A model generated the notes under the pieces. That model saw only the letters and a program-made list of their open reading frames with translations. It was not told where the DNA came from and ran no database searches. Both the position numbers and the translations under genes were made by a program. DNA of 64,000 bases from Agrostemma githago (Eukaryota > Streptophyta > Magnoliopsida > Caryophyllales > Caryophyllaceae), in contig OY288262.1 in NCBI GenBank assembly GCA_958450325.1, positions 12,187,081 through 12,251,080 on the forward strand, read 5' to 3'. Positions 20,577 to 32,802 of this stretch are shown here, one piece after another (within the stretch, counting starts at the first letter, position 1; the number at the start of each line of letters is the position of its first letter).

Positions 20577-23500
20577 ATGGCGGCGATGAGTATGAAGATT
20601 GAGAAGTTCACGAGGAGGAATAACTTCGGGCTATGGCAAATTAAGATGAAGGCCTTGCTTAAGCAACAAGGTATTTAGAAACCCTTGACGAAGGGTATTA
20701 AGGCTACAGTGTCAGCTGAGGGAGCAGCATCTACAAAGGGGAGCATCACAGCTGCCGAACTTGAGGAGATAGAGGAGAAAGCTCATTCCACCATTTTGCT
20801 ATGTTTGGCGGATGACGTCATCACCGAAGTTGCTGACGAAGATACTGCCCTGGGGCTTTGGTCAAAGTTGGAGTCTTTGTTTATGACGAAGTCACTCACC
20901 AACAAGTTGCTCTTGAAGCAACGCTTGTTTAGCCTCCGAATGCAAGATGGTATGTCCCTTAGAGATCATCTCGAGAGATTAAATACTATATTGCTTGATT
21001 TACGTAATATAGATGTTAAGGTCGAGGATGAGGATGCTGCCTTAATACTGCTTGTTTCTTTGCCTAACTCGTATGAAAATTTTGTTGAGTCATTTGTTGT
21101 TGGGAAAGAAACCTTGACCCAAGAAGAGGTGAAGTCGGCCCTTCACACTAGGGAGTTGCGTCAAAAGGCGACAATTGATGTGGGTGAAAGTCATAATGTC
21201 GGGTTAGTAGTTAATACATCCAAGGGGAAGGGTCAAGGAGGTAAGAAAAAGAATAAGTCTAAATCTAAACCTAAGGGACCAAGCCCAAATGACCTTTGCC
21301 ACATTTGTAAGGAGCCAGGACATTGGAAGGCTAATTGTCCAAAGAAAAAGCCTTCAACTGCAGCCGTTGTCCAGGGTCAAAAGTATGATTCGAAGGATGA
21401 TATAGCCTTAACTGTCAATAAGGTTCAACATCCTTCCGACAAATGGGTTTTAGACTCAGGTTGTTCGTATCATATGTGTCCACATCGTGATTGGTTTTCC
21501 ACTTATGAGAGCTTTAATGGTGGTAATGTTGTTATGGGAAATGATGTTGTCTGCAAAGTTTCTGGGAAAGGGTTAATCAAGATTAAAACATGTGATGGTA
21601 TGATTCATACTTTAACTGACGTAAGACTTGTCCTTTGTTGAAGAAAAATTTGATATCTCTTGGTGTTCTAGATGAAAAGGATTTCACTTTTTTGGGTTCA
21701 GAAGGGACATTGCACGTTATGCAGGGTTCCAAGGTGATACTTACGGGTTTCAAGAGAAATACCTTGTATTTATTGCAAGGTATGACGTTGACAGGTTCTG
21801 CATCTGTAGCGTCAGAGGATCGTCACACAAATGAGACTAAGTTATGGCATATGCGACTTGGTCACATGGGTGAACGAGGGATGCAGATATTATCCAAGAG
21901 AGATCTTCTGGGTAGGTGTAAGATGAAGAATCTTAGTTTCTGCGAGCATTGTGTGTTCGGGAAGAAGCATCGTGCTAAGTTCGGCAAAGGGGTGCACACT
22001 ACCAAGGGAACGCTTGGTTATATCCATTCAGATTGTTGGGGTCCTGCTCGCGTAGAAGGTATTTGAGGTTTTCACTATTTTGTCACCTTTATAGATGATT
22101 TCTCCAGGTACACGTGGCTTTATTTGTTGAAGCACAAGAGTGAGGTCCTTAAAACCTTCATTCAATGGAAGGCATTGGTGGAAAATCAAACGGGAAAGAA
22201 GATCAAGAGGCTACAAATGGATAATGGTCTGGAATTTTGTTTATCTGAGTTCAATGAGCTTTGCAAGGATAATGGGATTGCTAGGCATCACACCATTAGG
22301 GGAACACCGCAGCAAAATGGTGTTGCAGAGCGCTTGAATCAGACATTGCTTGAGAGAGTTCGGTGCATGCTCTCCAATGCAGGGTTGACTAGGAAGTTTT
22401 GGGGTGAAGCTGTGAAAATGGCCTGTTACTTGATAAATCGTGCACCTCATACGGGGATTGACTACAAGACGCCTTATGAGGTATGGTCTGGTAAGGATGT
22501 TGATTATTCATGTCTGAAGGTTTTTGGTTGTTTGGCCTATTATCATGTAAATGAGGGAAAGCTAGAGCCGCGAGCCAAAAAGAGTTGCTTTCTGGGATAT
22601 GGAGATGGAGTTAAGGGATACCGCATTTGGTCTCCGTCAGAGAACCGCGTCATCCTTAGTATGGATGTCACTTTCGATGAAAGCTCTATGTTTGTGTCTT
22701 CCGATAATTCAACAAGTCAAGACAAGAATGATAGTCTCGAGAAATAGGTGGAGCCAGATATAGCGCCAGCCGTGTTGTTACCAGGAAAATCGATCCAAGT
22801 TACAGAAGAAGCTCCAGAGACTACTCCGGCTGGGGAGGAAAGTCAACCAGAAAGGTCCAGTGTTGATGAACTAGAGGCTTCTGATGGGCGCCCTAAACGG
22901 ACAATAAGAGAGCCTAGTAGGTTGATCAAAGAGATAGAGGGGCGAAGAATTCGTTCCCAGAACTGCTATGCTGAAGAGATGGTGGGATATCCACTACAAT
23001 CTGAGCCACTATCTTATAGAGAAGCAGTTTCTAGTGGTGATTCTGCGCAATGGATCATTGCTATGAGTGAGGAGATGGAGTCTCTTCACAAGAACAAGAC
23101 ATGGGAGCTAGTTAAGGTACCACAAGGCAGGAAGGTGGTTGGTTGCAAGTGGGTATTCAAACGGAAAGAAGGAACAATAGAGGGTGAAAGCATCAGACAC
23201 AAGGCACGTCTAGTCGCGAAAGGTTTTAGTCAGAAAGAAGGAGTTGACTACAATGAGATCTTTTCTCCTGTAGTGCGACACACTTCTATTCGAGTTCTCT
23301 TAGCGATGGTCGCTCATTATGATCTAGAACTAGAACAAGTGGATGTGAAGACAACTTTCCTTCATGGGAAGTTAGAGGAAGATATCTTGATGAGTCAGCT
23401 AGAGGGGTTCGAAATTCCGGGAAAAGAGGCCTATGCTTGTAAGTTAAAGAAGTCTTTATACGGGCTCAAACAATCACCGAGACAGTGGTACAAGAAGTTT

Positions 23501-24577
23501 GATATCTTTATGGTAGGGCATGGCTACAATAGAAGTTCTTATGATTGTTGTGTTTATCATAACAAAATAGAGGATGGCTTGTATTTATACTTGGTTCTAT
23601 ACGTAGATGATATGCTCATAGCTGCGAAGAAGATGTCTTATGTTCAAAAGCTCAAGGTACTTCTTAGTTCCGAGTTTGATATGAAAGATTTGGGAGCAGC
23701 TAGGAAAATTCTCGGCATGGAGATTTATAGAGATCGGGTTCGGAAGAAGCTTTTCTTGTCACAAAAAAATTATATTTTGAAGGTTTTATCCAGGTTTGGG
23801 ATGAGTGCCGCGAAACCTATAAACACTCCATCGGCTGCGAATGTTCGGTTATCTAATTCTTTTGCACCTCAAACTGAAGCTGAGAAGAAATACATGTCAG
23901 GTGTTCCGTATGCTAGTGCAGTTGGTAGCTTGATGTACGCTATGGTTTGCACGAGGCCTGATATTGCGCATGCTTTTAGTGTTGTAAGCAGGTTTATGGC
24001 TCAACCTGGCCGCGAACACTAGCAACAAGTTAAGCGGATATTCCGCTATTTAAGGGGAACGACAGATGTCGGTCTCATATATGGTTGTGATACAACGTGT
24101 TTGGTGACGGGTTATTCTGATTCTGATTATGCAGAAGATGTAGACGGTAGAAGATCGATGACTGGCTACGTATACACTCTTGGTGGATCTGTTGTTAGCT
24201 GTAAGGCTACTCTACAGTCGTCTGTTACTTTGTCAACAACAGAGGCTGAGTACATGGCTTTAACTGAAGCGGCCAAGTAGGGTATTTGGTTGAAAGGGTT
24301 AGTTAGCGATCTTGGGTTACATCATGATCAAGCAGTTGTGTACTGTGTTAGCTTAATTGCTATATGTCTTGCTAAGGATCAGGTGCATCATGAAAGAACC
24401 AAACACATTGATGTAAGGTATCATTTCCTACATAGTGAGAAGCGCATCGTGGTGAAAAAGGTTGGGACAACTGATAATCCAACTGACATGTTCACTAAGC
24501 CGGTTCCGCCTAGCAAATTCAAACATTGTTTGGATTTGTTAAATGTTGACAGTTATATTTTACTCCTTCGGGGCTGT
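20577..24577 (+). pseudogene. copia gag-pol polyprotein, broken
   Basis: The frame starts at ATG 20577. Recognisable in order: copia gag (UBN2 type, about 20577-21200), CCHC knuckle (CHICKEPGHWKANC near 21300), aspartic protease (LDSGCSYHM near 21450), GAG-pre-integrase (LWHMRLGH near 21845), integrase core (QMDNGLEF ... PQQNGVAERLNQ near 22220-22340), reverse transcriptase (CKWVFKRKEG; YVDDM near 23600) and RNase H (SDSDYAEDVDGRRS near 24118 to about 24550). Breaks: stops at 20676, 22064, 22745, 24020 and 24278, and a frame change near 21635. It cannot make a complete polyprotein. Confidence 0.9.
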
Positions 24578-24744
24578 ACAGCTCCACGGAGGGTATTAAG
24601 TCCTAGGTGGAGCAGGCCCGTGCCTTGGGTGAAAAAGGCAAGACCCGTGTCTTGGGTGAAAAAGACAACCGAGGGAAGGGAGAAAAAACGACGATTGACT
24701 GAAGACCGTTGAAAGATGCGATCGTTCAAGTCATGGTGGAGAAT

Positions 24745-25118
24745 TGTTAGAATATGTGACTTGAAGTTGATATTTCCTAGTTTGGTGGTTGTCCCACATC
24801 TAAGGAAATAGGAAAGTGTGGTTCATGCACAACATATATATTGTATTTTTGTCCCACATCGGAAGATTAGAAAAGGTGAGGAGATTTTATTCATATAAAT
24901 AGGAGTCTCCCCTCCACCTTAAAATCCATCCAAAAATATTTGAGTCTCTTAAGTCATTACTTAGAGAGATCTCATAGGAGTCTGTAATTTGCATTCTCGT
25001 GACATAGTAAAAGTTTTTCCCTTCGCCTGTGGACGTAGCTAACAAGTTGTTAGTGAACTACGTTAAAACTTGGTCTCTTTCTTTTATTATTGCCGTGTTT
25101 GTTAGCTTCCGCACAACA
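24745..25118 (+). repeat. 3' LTR of Tork-like copia element
   Basis: Same length as the 5' LTR, with about 16 substitutions and no indels. It is preceded by CATGGTGGAGAAT, the likely polypurine tract. Confidence 0.95.
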
Positions 25119-25407
25119 CTTGTGATTTTAATAAGTCCCTAATTTTTTTTTTTATGAATATGTTTCATAAAATTTATGTTAGGTGTTATGACTTATGAAA
25201 AATATTTGAGTAGTGTTTTTTTTAAGTCTCATCAATTTTTTTCTCTTGAACGATAATGATTAAATATCTTAGTGATTTTAATAATACCTTATGAATATGT
25301 TTCATAAAATATCACTAACTAGTAAATGGTAAATATTTGGGTTACACTATATATAATATTTCATATAAATTTTGTTTTTTGTGTAAATGTTAATATATTA
25401 GTGTTAT
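25119..25407. other. AT-rich non-coding spacer between LTR insertions
   Basis: No gene. It contains repeated TATGTTTCATAAAAT words like those in the neighbouring AT-rich tracts. The last five bases (GTTAT) are the left target duplication of the solo LTR. Confidence 0.7.
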
Positions 25408-25837
25408 TGTAGACACCCACATTTTGACCGCCAGGTGTCTATAGCAGTTCCCAAAAAACACCCGATGATGATCGGACGTAAACATGACTTAATACGCTCG
25501 ATTTTCGGACTCAGAATCAATAGTAGTTGGCACGAGCTTTTAGCGGAGTAAAAATCTCACCAAAACGACCTCAAATTCAGGCCCAGTGGGTCGTTTCCAG
25601 TCAAATGAGACTAATTTAGGTCAAAACTGAGACCAAGGGCAAAACCGTCTTTTAGCGACCGGGTCAAACCCCGATCAAAGGCATTTCCGAGCCATAAATA
25701 TCTGGCACACCACCTCAAAAATCCAACTTGAAGTCAAATACTCCACAAAAATCAGCAATGAAGAAGAATTACGCAACTAGACTTCTTCATTAGGGATAAA
25801 ACTCGATTTCTAAGGAGGTCTTCCACCCGGCTAGACA

Positions 25838-25946
25838 CACTCGATCGAGTGGACCAGCTCACTCGATCGAGTGGACTCATAAAATCAGCCAAAACCGGGG
25901 TCAGACCGGGCATTCGATCGAGTGCCATTCACCACTAGATCGAGTG
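25838..25946. repeat. Palindrome cluster 1 in the solo LTR (CACTCGATCGAGTG)
   Basis: Four copies at 25838-25851, 25860-25873, 25911-25924 and 25933-25946. The first two are perfect 14-base palindromes and the others carry one change each. Confidence 0.85.
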
Positions 25947-26092
25947 ACCCCCTTTTTCCAGCTAAAACCGGAATCCTATTCCATCCAAACCGGGTGTTTT
26001 CTTCCCCTACAAGCAACCTTTTCCTATCCAAAGACGGAATCCTATTGCATCCAAGACTAATACCTTTCCAAGCCAAAGTCGGGAACCTCTCC

Positions 26093-26100
26093 TATAAATA
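26093..26100 (+). promoter_or_regulatory. Likely TATA box of the solo LTR
   Basis: TATAAATA in CTCTCCTATAAATACACCCC, about 690 bases into the LTR and about 150 bases after the first palindrome cluster. Confidence 0.55.
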
Positions 26101-26924
26101 CACCCCCTTTGCACAATTACAATTCATACATTCATAACATCAACATCCACAATTACAACATCCACAAGTACAACATCCACGATACAACGCCAATTCACAA
26201 CAATTCATCCCCGAAATTCTAGGCAATTTTAGGCAAGCTATACACAAATACCATCCCGATCTTTCCTCTAGAAATCCTTTAGGAAACCCGAGAGCAAAAC
26301 TCGCCAAATCCCCTCCCTAACCACACACCATAACTCTCCTATATACATCTTAACGTTCCCGCGCCTAGGCCGTTACTACGAGTCCGTTTTCAAGATAATT
26401 AAGCATGTAGGTTGAGGGTGTTACAAAATCCCGACTTCTCCCTTTTCTTCTCTTTCTCTCGTCCGTCCGTTTCTATTTACGGGTCGCCATCGCGTCTTTT
26501 TTTATTTCTTTTCTCATTCCTAATATCGATATTATCGTACTATTTTCAATAAAGCGTCGTCCCTAGGATTCGATATCGACTCTATAGTCGAATATCGAAT
26601 CTAAAAGAATCAATCATTAAATCATGTTAAGCATAATCCCGTTGAAGCCAAGTAATGATCACATGGTCCGAAAAGACTAAATACGACATTACAAGTTACA
26701 ACGCGGAGGAATTATTTCGTCTTAACAACATCCAAAATGATTTATAAACGTCTTTTTCAAAACCCACTCTAAGTATTCGATATTGATTCTATAATCAAAT
26801 ATCGAATATGACGAGTATCGAAAACTGAATCGAGTGTAAATTATACTATATTTTCACGCGATTTAGCAAGATTATCGATTTTAAAACCAAAAACAAATTC
26901 GCGGACAGCAGACCATACATGGGG

Positions 26925-27032
26925 CACTCGATCGAGTGCCTAGCCCACTCGATCGAGTGGCACCCCAAAAAAGGAATCATAAACTTTTTTTTGAGACCAC
27001 TCGATCGAGTCCATCAATTACTCGATCGAGTG
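26925..27032. repeat. Palindrome cluster 2 in the solo LTR
   Basis: Copies at 26925-26938 and 26946-26959 are perfect. Those at 26998-27011 and 27019-27032 have one change at an outer base. The arrangement in two close pairs separated by about 40 bases mirrors cluster 1. Confidence 0.85.
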
Positions 27033-27845
27033 GCCCCTGGTATGTCAAAACCGTGAGTCTTTCAGCTACTTTCAAGTTCCGATAAAATTCTTTCAACGAC
27101 TTCGGTCGTCGCGTGTCAAGTCTATCACGTGTTCGCCTTTTCAAAACCATGTTTCGTGTCATGTTTACATCTTCTAACTCGTACTCTTCGCTATTATCGC
27201 AATTATTGTATCGTTTGTCGCATTGTATTCCCGGGTGGTATGCCGCTCGTATATTGTAATCTGTTGTCGCACTTTTTCTTATTTCGTTGTTTGTTTTATT
27301 GTACTAAAACGAACCTTGCATGCTAAAACAAATTTGACGTTAGTTTAGATGCATTAAACGACGTAGTCAAACATAATTCACATGTTTAGTCAAAATGCTG
27401 TTTGCATAACATTCAACCATCAAACTAACACGCGTACACGAACAACGAACGATATCTTAGTAAAGGCCGCTAAGTGCGGGCGGGGTTGGGCGTTCTTTGT
27501 GAACTTCCCAACACGTACCCTCACCCCTTACTCAGAACCGTGGTTTCCGGATGTCCGAAACCGTTGGCATACGATAGTCATTCAATACATGATTACCGAT
27601 AATGTCGGTATCGGTATCGCAATGCAAAGGGACGAACCCCATAAACTCTGAAATCGGAATGGGCCGTACTTTGTGCACGGTCCACTAGATATATAGTGGG
27701 TTCGAACAGGCCCGAACTCCACCAAAGTTCGGTGGCGACTCCACTTCAATTTAAATTTCAATCCGAGATCCATCTCACTTGAAATTCATTCACCGCCCCA
27801 AACCCGCGCGTGGCCGCGTCGGGGTGGACCTATGTCATGTCCACA

Positions 27846-28025
27846 GTTATATCCTAAATTTTATGAGTATGTCTCATAATACTCCGTATATTTTTTAGTG
27901 TACGTATGAAAGGTACAAATTCACGTAAATAATTTACATTCGTATACTAGATGTTTTAGTACATTTATTTATATAGTATTTTTGTAAAAATTATGGGTAA
28001 AAATTATTTATAGAGTATTTATAGA
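27846..28025. other. AT-rich spacer between solo LTR and copia element
   Basis: Starts with the right target duplication GTTAT of the solo LTR. No gene is seen. Confidence 0.7.
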
Positions 28026-28286
28026 TGTTAAGGATAATAAAGATTACACTAAGGATAATGAAAAGATCACGTAATCCCTTGGTACATTATGAATGTAGTA
28101 GGTTTGCTATGTATATTCTCGTAATATTTTGTAATTCATTATTTCCATACTTCCGTAGATTGTACTGTGTAATTATGTAAAGTCTCGATTCCTTCCTTAC
28201 ACTAAGCTAGAATCAAGTGTATAAATTGTAACCCTTTTACCAGTTAATATTAATGCAATTTTTACCCTCTTCACTTTAATTTCTTA
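28026..28286 (+). repeat. 5' LTR of RE1-like copia element
   Basis: Starts TGTTAAGGATAATAAAG and ends CTTTAATTTCTTA. The boundary is set by the shared 261-base extent of the two LTRs and by the primer site that follows. Confidence 0.9.
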
Positions 28287-28298
28287 TGGTATCAGAGC
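28287..28298 (+). promoter_or_regulatory. Primer-binding site, initiator tRNA-Met
   Basis: TGGTATCAGAGC directly abuts the LTR. Confidence 0.9.
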
Positions 28299-28348
28299 AA
28301 TCGATCGCTATTATTATTCTTTTCTCACTCACACGACACTAGCCGACT

Positions 28349-31300
28349 ATGTCTGGCATTCCGCACCTTGTGCCCAACGAAGATGAGCCATCTGTCCCAC
28401 TCATCGTCGTTGATCTCTCACAGTGCAAAGAATTAACACCGTCTACCTATAGGTCGTGGGCACGACACGCCACTGAAACTCTCTTTGGGTATGGTCTCTA
28501 CAAATTTGTAGATGACTCACATCCTTGCCCCGCCAAAACTATCACGGAAGACGATCAAGTCATTCCTAATCCTGCTGACAATACCTGGCTTCGTCAGGAT
28601 AGTCTTGTGAGTAGTGCAATTCGAGGCACATTCTCGGCCTCGGTCGCCTATTCTCCTCACTGAGACCACCGCCTTTGCCATTTGGACCACATTCAAGGTC
28701 ACTTATGCTAACCCCTCACGGGGTCACATTCTTACCGTTAAAGATCGACTCAAATCGATCACCAAAGGCACCCTATCCGCCACCTATTATATGCAATCCA
28801 TAAAATCGTGTGTCGATGAACTTAGGCACATGGGTAAAACCATGGACATCGAGGATGTCACGGCCGCCATTATTGAAGGTCTTGATTATAACATTTACTA
28901 CCCGCTAATTGACGCTATCAAGGCTCGGGACACCCCCATAACCTTCACAGCTCTCCACGAGAAATTGCTCCAATTTGATCTCTCTATAAAAAATAAACCC
29001 CTTTTTCTGCCCCAAATCACCATTCCCCATCCTCTGCCCACGTTACCTACACCTGTCCTAACCCTCGCCCCCACACCAACAGGTCGGCCCCACCTACCCC
29101 GAACCCAACTGCCGGCCTCCTGCCCCTCCCCTCGACCAACCCTAAGGACCCCTCGTCCTCCACCATCACTCCCTTTAAAGGGAAATGTTAGTGGTGTCAC
29201 ACCTCCGCTCATTTCCATCGTAATTGTCCTATATTCTGCTCCCTCTTCCCCCACATCACTGTCCCTCCCCGCCCTCCCCCACCCAATGCCAATCGTCGCT
29301 CGAATCAGCCTCGAGCCAACACTGTTACTGTCGAGCAGCCTTCCTCTCCCGACTGGATAATTGATAGTGGTGCGAGTCACCACATTACCCGTGACCTTGA
29401 TACCCTTGCCCTTCACTCTCCCTATGATGGTGCTGATGATCTCTTAATTGGAGATGGGTCTTCCCTTCCCATCTACAATATTGGTTCTTTTTCTTACTCC
29501 TCTCTTAAGTTTACTAAATGTACTCCATGTTCCGTCAATTTCTAAAAATATTCTCTCCGTCTCACAATTTTGCCGTGATAACGATGCCTTTGTTTTATTT
29601 ACACCTACATCGTATTTTTTGTAGGATCGTCCTTCGGGCAAGACGCTAATCCAGGGTCAGCTTAAGATGGGTCTTTACAAGTGGTGCCCCTCCCGACCGT
29701 CCGCCTACACGCACGCCCTCACCACCACCTCTCCCTGGCACCATAAACTCGGCCACCCATCTCCTCTCATCTACAAAATTATTAATAATGATTATTATGA
29801 TTTATCTTTACCGTCCCTAGCTAATAATAATAATTGTAACGCATGCAACATCAATAAAAGTCACAAGTTACCCTTCGCGGTCTCGTCTCTAACTATTAAC
29901 GCCCCCCTCCAACTCATTTACTCCGATGTTTGGACATCTCCCACTCACTGTATCGATAATTACAAATACTATGTTATATTTTTAGACCACTTCACTAAAT
30001 ACACTTGGTTATATCCCCTTAAAAATAAATCTGACACTCAACCTACTTTTTATCGTTTTCGCGCTCTAGTCGAAAAATATTTCTCTCGTCCTATTATCCA
30101 ACTATACTCTGATAATGGGGGCGAATATGTAAAACTCAACCTTGATATCACGAACAATGGTATATCCCACATTACCATCCCACCACATACACCAGAACAT
30201 AATGACTATGCCGAAAGGCGACATCGTCACATAGTTGAGATAGGCCTCTCACTTCTATCTCACTCTAACCTTCCCTCTACGTACTGGTCCTTCGCTCTAG
30301 TCACTGCGGTCTACCTCATCAACGGACTCCCCACCCCAACTCTCAAAAATCAAAGTCCTTATGTCAAACGTTTTAATCAATCACCAAATTATAACAAACT
30401 CCGCAGTTTTGGCTGTCTGTGTTATCCCTGACTCCGTCCCTACACAAATCATAAACTTGACCCAAAATCAACCCCATGTATATTTGTGGGCTATTATGCT
30501 ACCCAAAGTTCATATCACTGTCTCGACCCAACAACTCAACATGTCTACACCTCCCGTCATGTCAAATTTATTGAACATATTTTTCCCTATCCCACTCTTG
30601 TTCCCGCTGCCCCACCACCGATCTATTCTCCCACCGAGTGGTACACGCTCACCCTCGCTGCTGATTCAAACTCATCTGCAATTCCTACCAATTCACAATC
30701 TCTCTCCTCTGACCAAGAAAATAATACCCAGTTTTCTCCAAACTCTCTCTCCTCCCTAAACTCTCCATCTGTACCCACCCCAGACTCTCCATCTGTACCC
30801 ACCCCAGACTCTCCTATCTCATCTTCTCACTCCAACCTCACCCCTTATTCTACTACCACCCCTGACCCTACTTCCCCTCACATACCAATTACTGTCACCT
30901 CACAATCATATACACCCTCCTCCTCCCCTGATTCTCTTGATTCGCCCGCCTTACTCCCAACCCCTCCTCCACGACCTGTCACTCGGCTTGCCAATAATAT
31001 TCGCAAGCCAAACCCAAAATATGCCTCTCTCGTCCATCTCAGTCCTACAAACCTTCCTGCCTCTCTAAAAACGGCCCTTGCTACCCCACACTGGCACGAA
31101 GCTATGAAAGATGAATACTCGACCCTAATTAATAACAATACTTGGACCCTTGTCCCGACTCATCCCACACAAAATATTGTTGGATGCAAATGGGTGTTTC
31201 GTGTCAAGTACAACCCTGACAACTCTATCCAAAAATACAAAGCCCGACTTGTCATAAAACCCGCTACAATCCGTCTTGTGCTGACTCTAGCTCTTGTCCG

Positions 31301-32536
31301 TGGATGGTCCATGCGCCAACTCGATGTCAATAATGCTTTTCTCCAAGGTACGTTGTCCGAAACTGTCTATATGTCCCAACCCCCTAGTTTTAAAATTTCT
31401 CAATTTCCTAATCATGTCTGTAAACTCACAAAAGCTATCTACGGTCTCAAACAAGCCCCTCGGGCTTGGTATACTAAACTGAAAAATTATCTTCTCTCTT
31501 ATGGGTTTAAACAGTCATTGTCAGACCCCTGTCTATTTATTTTCAGTCAATATTCATGTCTTATTTATTTACTTGTTTATGTTGATGATATCATTGTCAC
31601 TGGTCTCTCTTCTCCCTCTCTTACACACTTCTTTAAAGCCTTCTCGACCCGTTTCTCTTTAAAAGATCTCGGATTTCCGTCATATTTTCTGGGCATTGAA
31701 GTCACACCCTCCCCCCAAGGCCTCCACCTTACCCAAACTAAATATATTATTGACCTCCTAACTCGGTTCCACATGACAGATTCAAAACCGGCTACCACTC
31801 CATTACTAGCCTACCCTCCACTTCTCCCCTCTACTGGTCAGTCCCTATCCTCCCCCACCGAATACCGTGCTGCTCTTGGTTCCCTCCAATACCTTTCTCT
31901 TACATGTCCCGACATTGCCTTTAGCATCAATAAGCTGGCCCAGTTTATGCATGACCCTCAAGAAACCCACTAGACCGCGTTGAAACGCCTGCTTCGTTAC
32001 CTTTCAGGCTCGGTCCAAGTGGGTATCCGCCTCCTTAAAGACACTCCTCTCCATCTTCACTCCTTCTGGGACTCCGATCATGCTCGAGATAAGGCATACT
32101 ATATTTCCACCACGGGTTTTCTTGTTTATGTTGGTGCTAATCCTATCAGTTGGGTGTCACAAAAACAACGTTCTGTGTCTAGGTCCTCGACGAGTCTGAG
32201 TTTCGTGCCATCGCTGATGCAACATCTGAGCTAATCTCGCTCCGGTCCTTACTCACGAAGCTCGATGTCACAATACGTGTTCCCCCTGTTATTTTTTCAG
32301 ACAACCTAGGCGCTGTTCATTATTCTGCCAATCCCGTGTTTCACTCAAGAATGAAACATGTTGCCTTGTCCTTTCATTTTGTTCGTGAACAAATACAGCG
32401 TGGCCTTCTTCGTGTTCAACACATCTCGTCCGGTGACCAAATAGCCGATGCCCTCACAAAACCACTTCCCCGGTCCGCATTGTATCCATTACTGCTCAAG
32501 ATTGGTCTTACTTTGATCAGTTCGTCCATCTTACGG
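28349..32536 (+). pseudogene. copia gag-pol polyprotein, broken and internally deleted
   Basis: Starts MSGIPHLVPNEDEP. In order: copia gag (28349 to about 29070, frame change near 28650), a CCHC knuckle with a stop inside it near 29188 (WCHTSAHFHRNC), protease (WIIDSGASHHIT, 29354), pre-integrase (WHHKLGHPS), integrase (YSDNGGEY, EHNDYAERRHRH; ORF 29667-30431, ended by TGA), and reverse transcriptase (30432-31973; CKWVFRVKY, QLDVNNAFLQG, YVDDII near 31578, then a TAG). RNase H follows, with a frame change near 32190 (SDNLGAVHYSAN). The stretch between RT motifs ARLV and KPATIRLVL is missing about 20 residues. Confidence 0.9.
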
Positions 32537-32541
32537 GAGCG

Positions 32542-32802
32542 TGTTAAGGATAATAAAGATTACACTACGGATAATGAAAAGATCACGTAATCCCATGGTA
32601 CATTATGAATGTAGTAGGTTCGCTATGTATATTCTCGTAATATTTTGTAATTCATTATTTCCATATTTCCGTAGATTGTACTGTGTAATTATGTAATGTC
32701 TCGATTCCTTCCTTACACTAAGCTAGAATCAATTGTATAAATTGTAACCCTTTTACCAGTTAATATTAATGCAACTTTTACCCTATTCACTTTAATTTCT
32801 TA
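32542..32802 (+). repeat. 3' LTR of RE1-like copia element
   Basis: Same length as the 5' LTR, about 8 substitutions, no indel. The preceding TTACGGGAGCG is the likely polypurine tract. Confidence 0.9.

Larger units (their letters stand above)
20155..25118 (+). mobile_element. Ty1/copia retrotransposon (Tork-like), complete but defective
   Basis: Two 374-base LTRs (20155-20528 and 24745-25118) differ at about 16 positions by my count (about 95.7 percent identity). The flanking 5-mers TTTGT and CTTGT are a target duplication with one change. An initiator tRNA-Met primer site and a purine-rich stretch before the 3' LTR are present. The single gag-pol reading frame carries several stops and at least one frameshift. 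The lineage is judged from the gag and integrase text (Tnt1/Tork type) and is moderately sure. Confidence 0.93.
25408..27845 (+). mobile_element. Solo LTR, 2438 bases, with 5-bp target duplication
   Basis: Begins TGTAGACACCCAC and ends CATGTCCACA. GTTAT stands on both sides (25403-25407 and 27846-27850). No primer site or internal sequence follows, so the internal region was lost by LTR-LTR recombination. It contains a TATA box at 26093 and two clusters of the palindrome CACTCGATCGAGTG. The same family is present at 1-1130 (+) and 63273-64000 (-). The superfamily cannot be named from the LTR alone. Its length fits a large Ty3-type element. Confidence 0.92.
28026..32802 (+). mobile_element. 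Ty1/copia retrotransposon (RE1/Ale-like), complete but defective
   Basis: LTRs of 261 bases at 28026-28286 and 32542-32802 differ at about 8 positions (about 97 percent identity). The primer site TGGTATCAGAGC lies at 28287-28298, directly after the LTR. The LTRs start TGTTAAGG but end TTTCTTA rather than CA. I see no matching target duplication (ATAGA left, CTAAT right). The coding region is broken by stops, frameshifts and a deletion in the reverse transcriptase. Confidence 0.92.

Noticed and set aside
25838..27032. CRISPR-like array of short palindromic repeats
   Set aside because: The palindromes sit in an LTR of a plant genome, are 14 bases long, and have irregular spacers with no repeat-spacer periodicity and no cas genes.
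28898..29416. A 172-codon minus-strand frame (Gly/Arg/Val-rich)
   Set aside because: Antisense to the C-rich end of the copia gag; the + strand shows the CCHC knuckle and protease here.
31294..31482. A second + strand frame within the copia RT
   Set aside because: Out-of-frame shadow of the reverse transcriptase frame 30432-31973.
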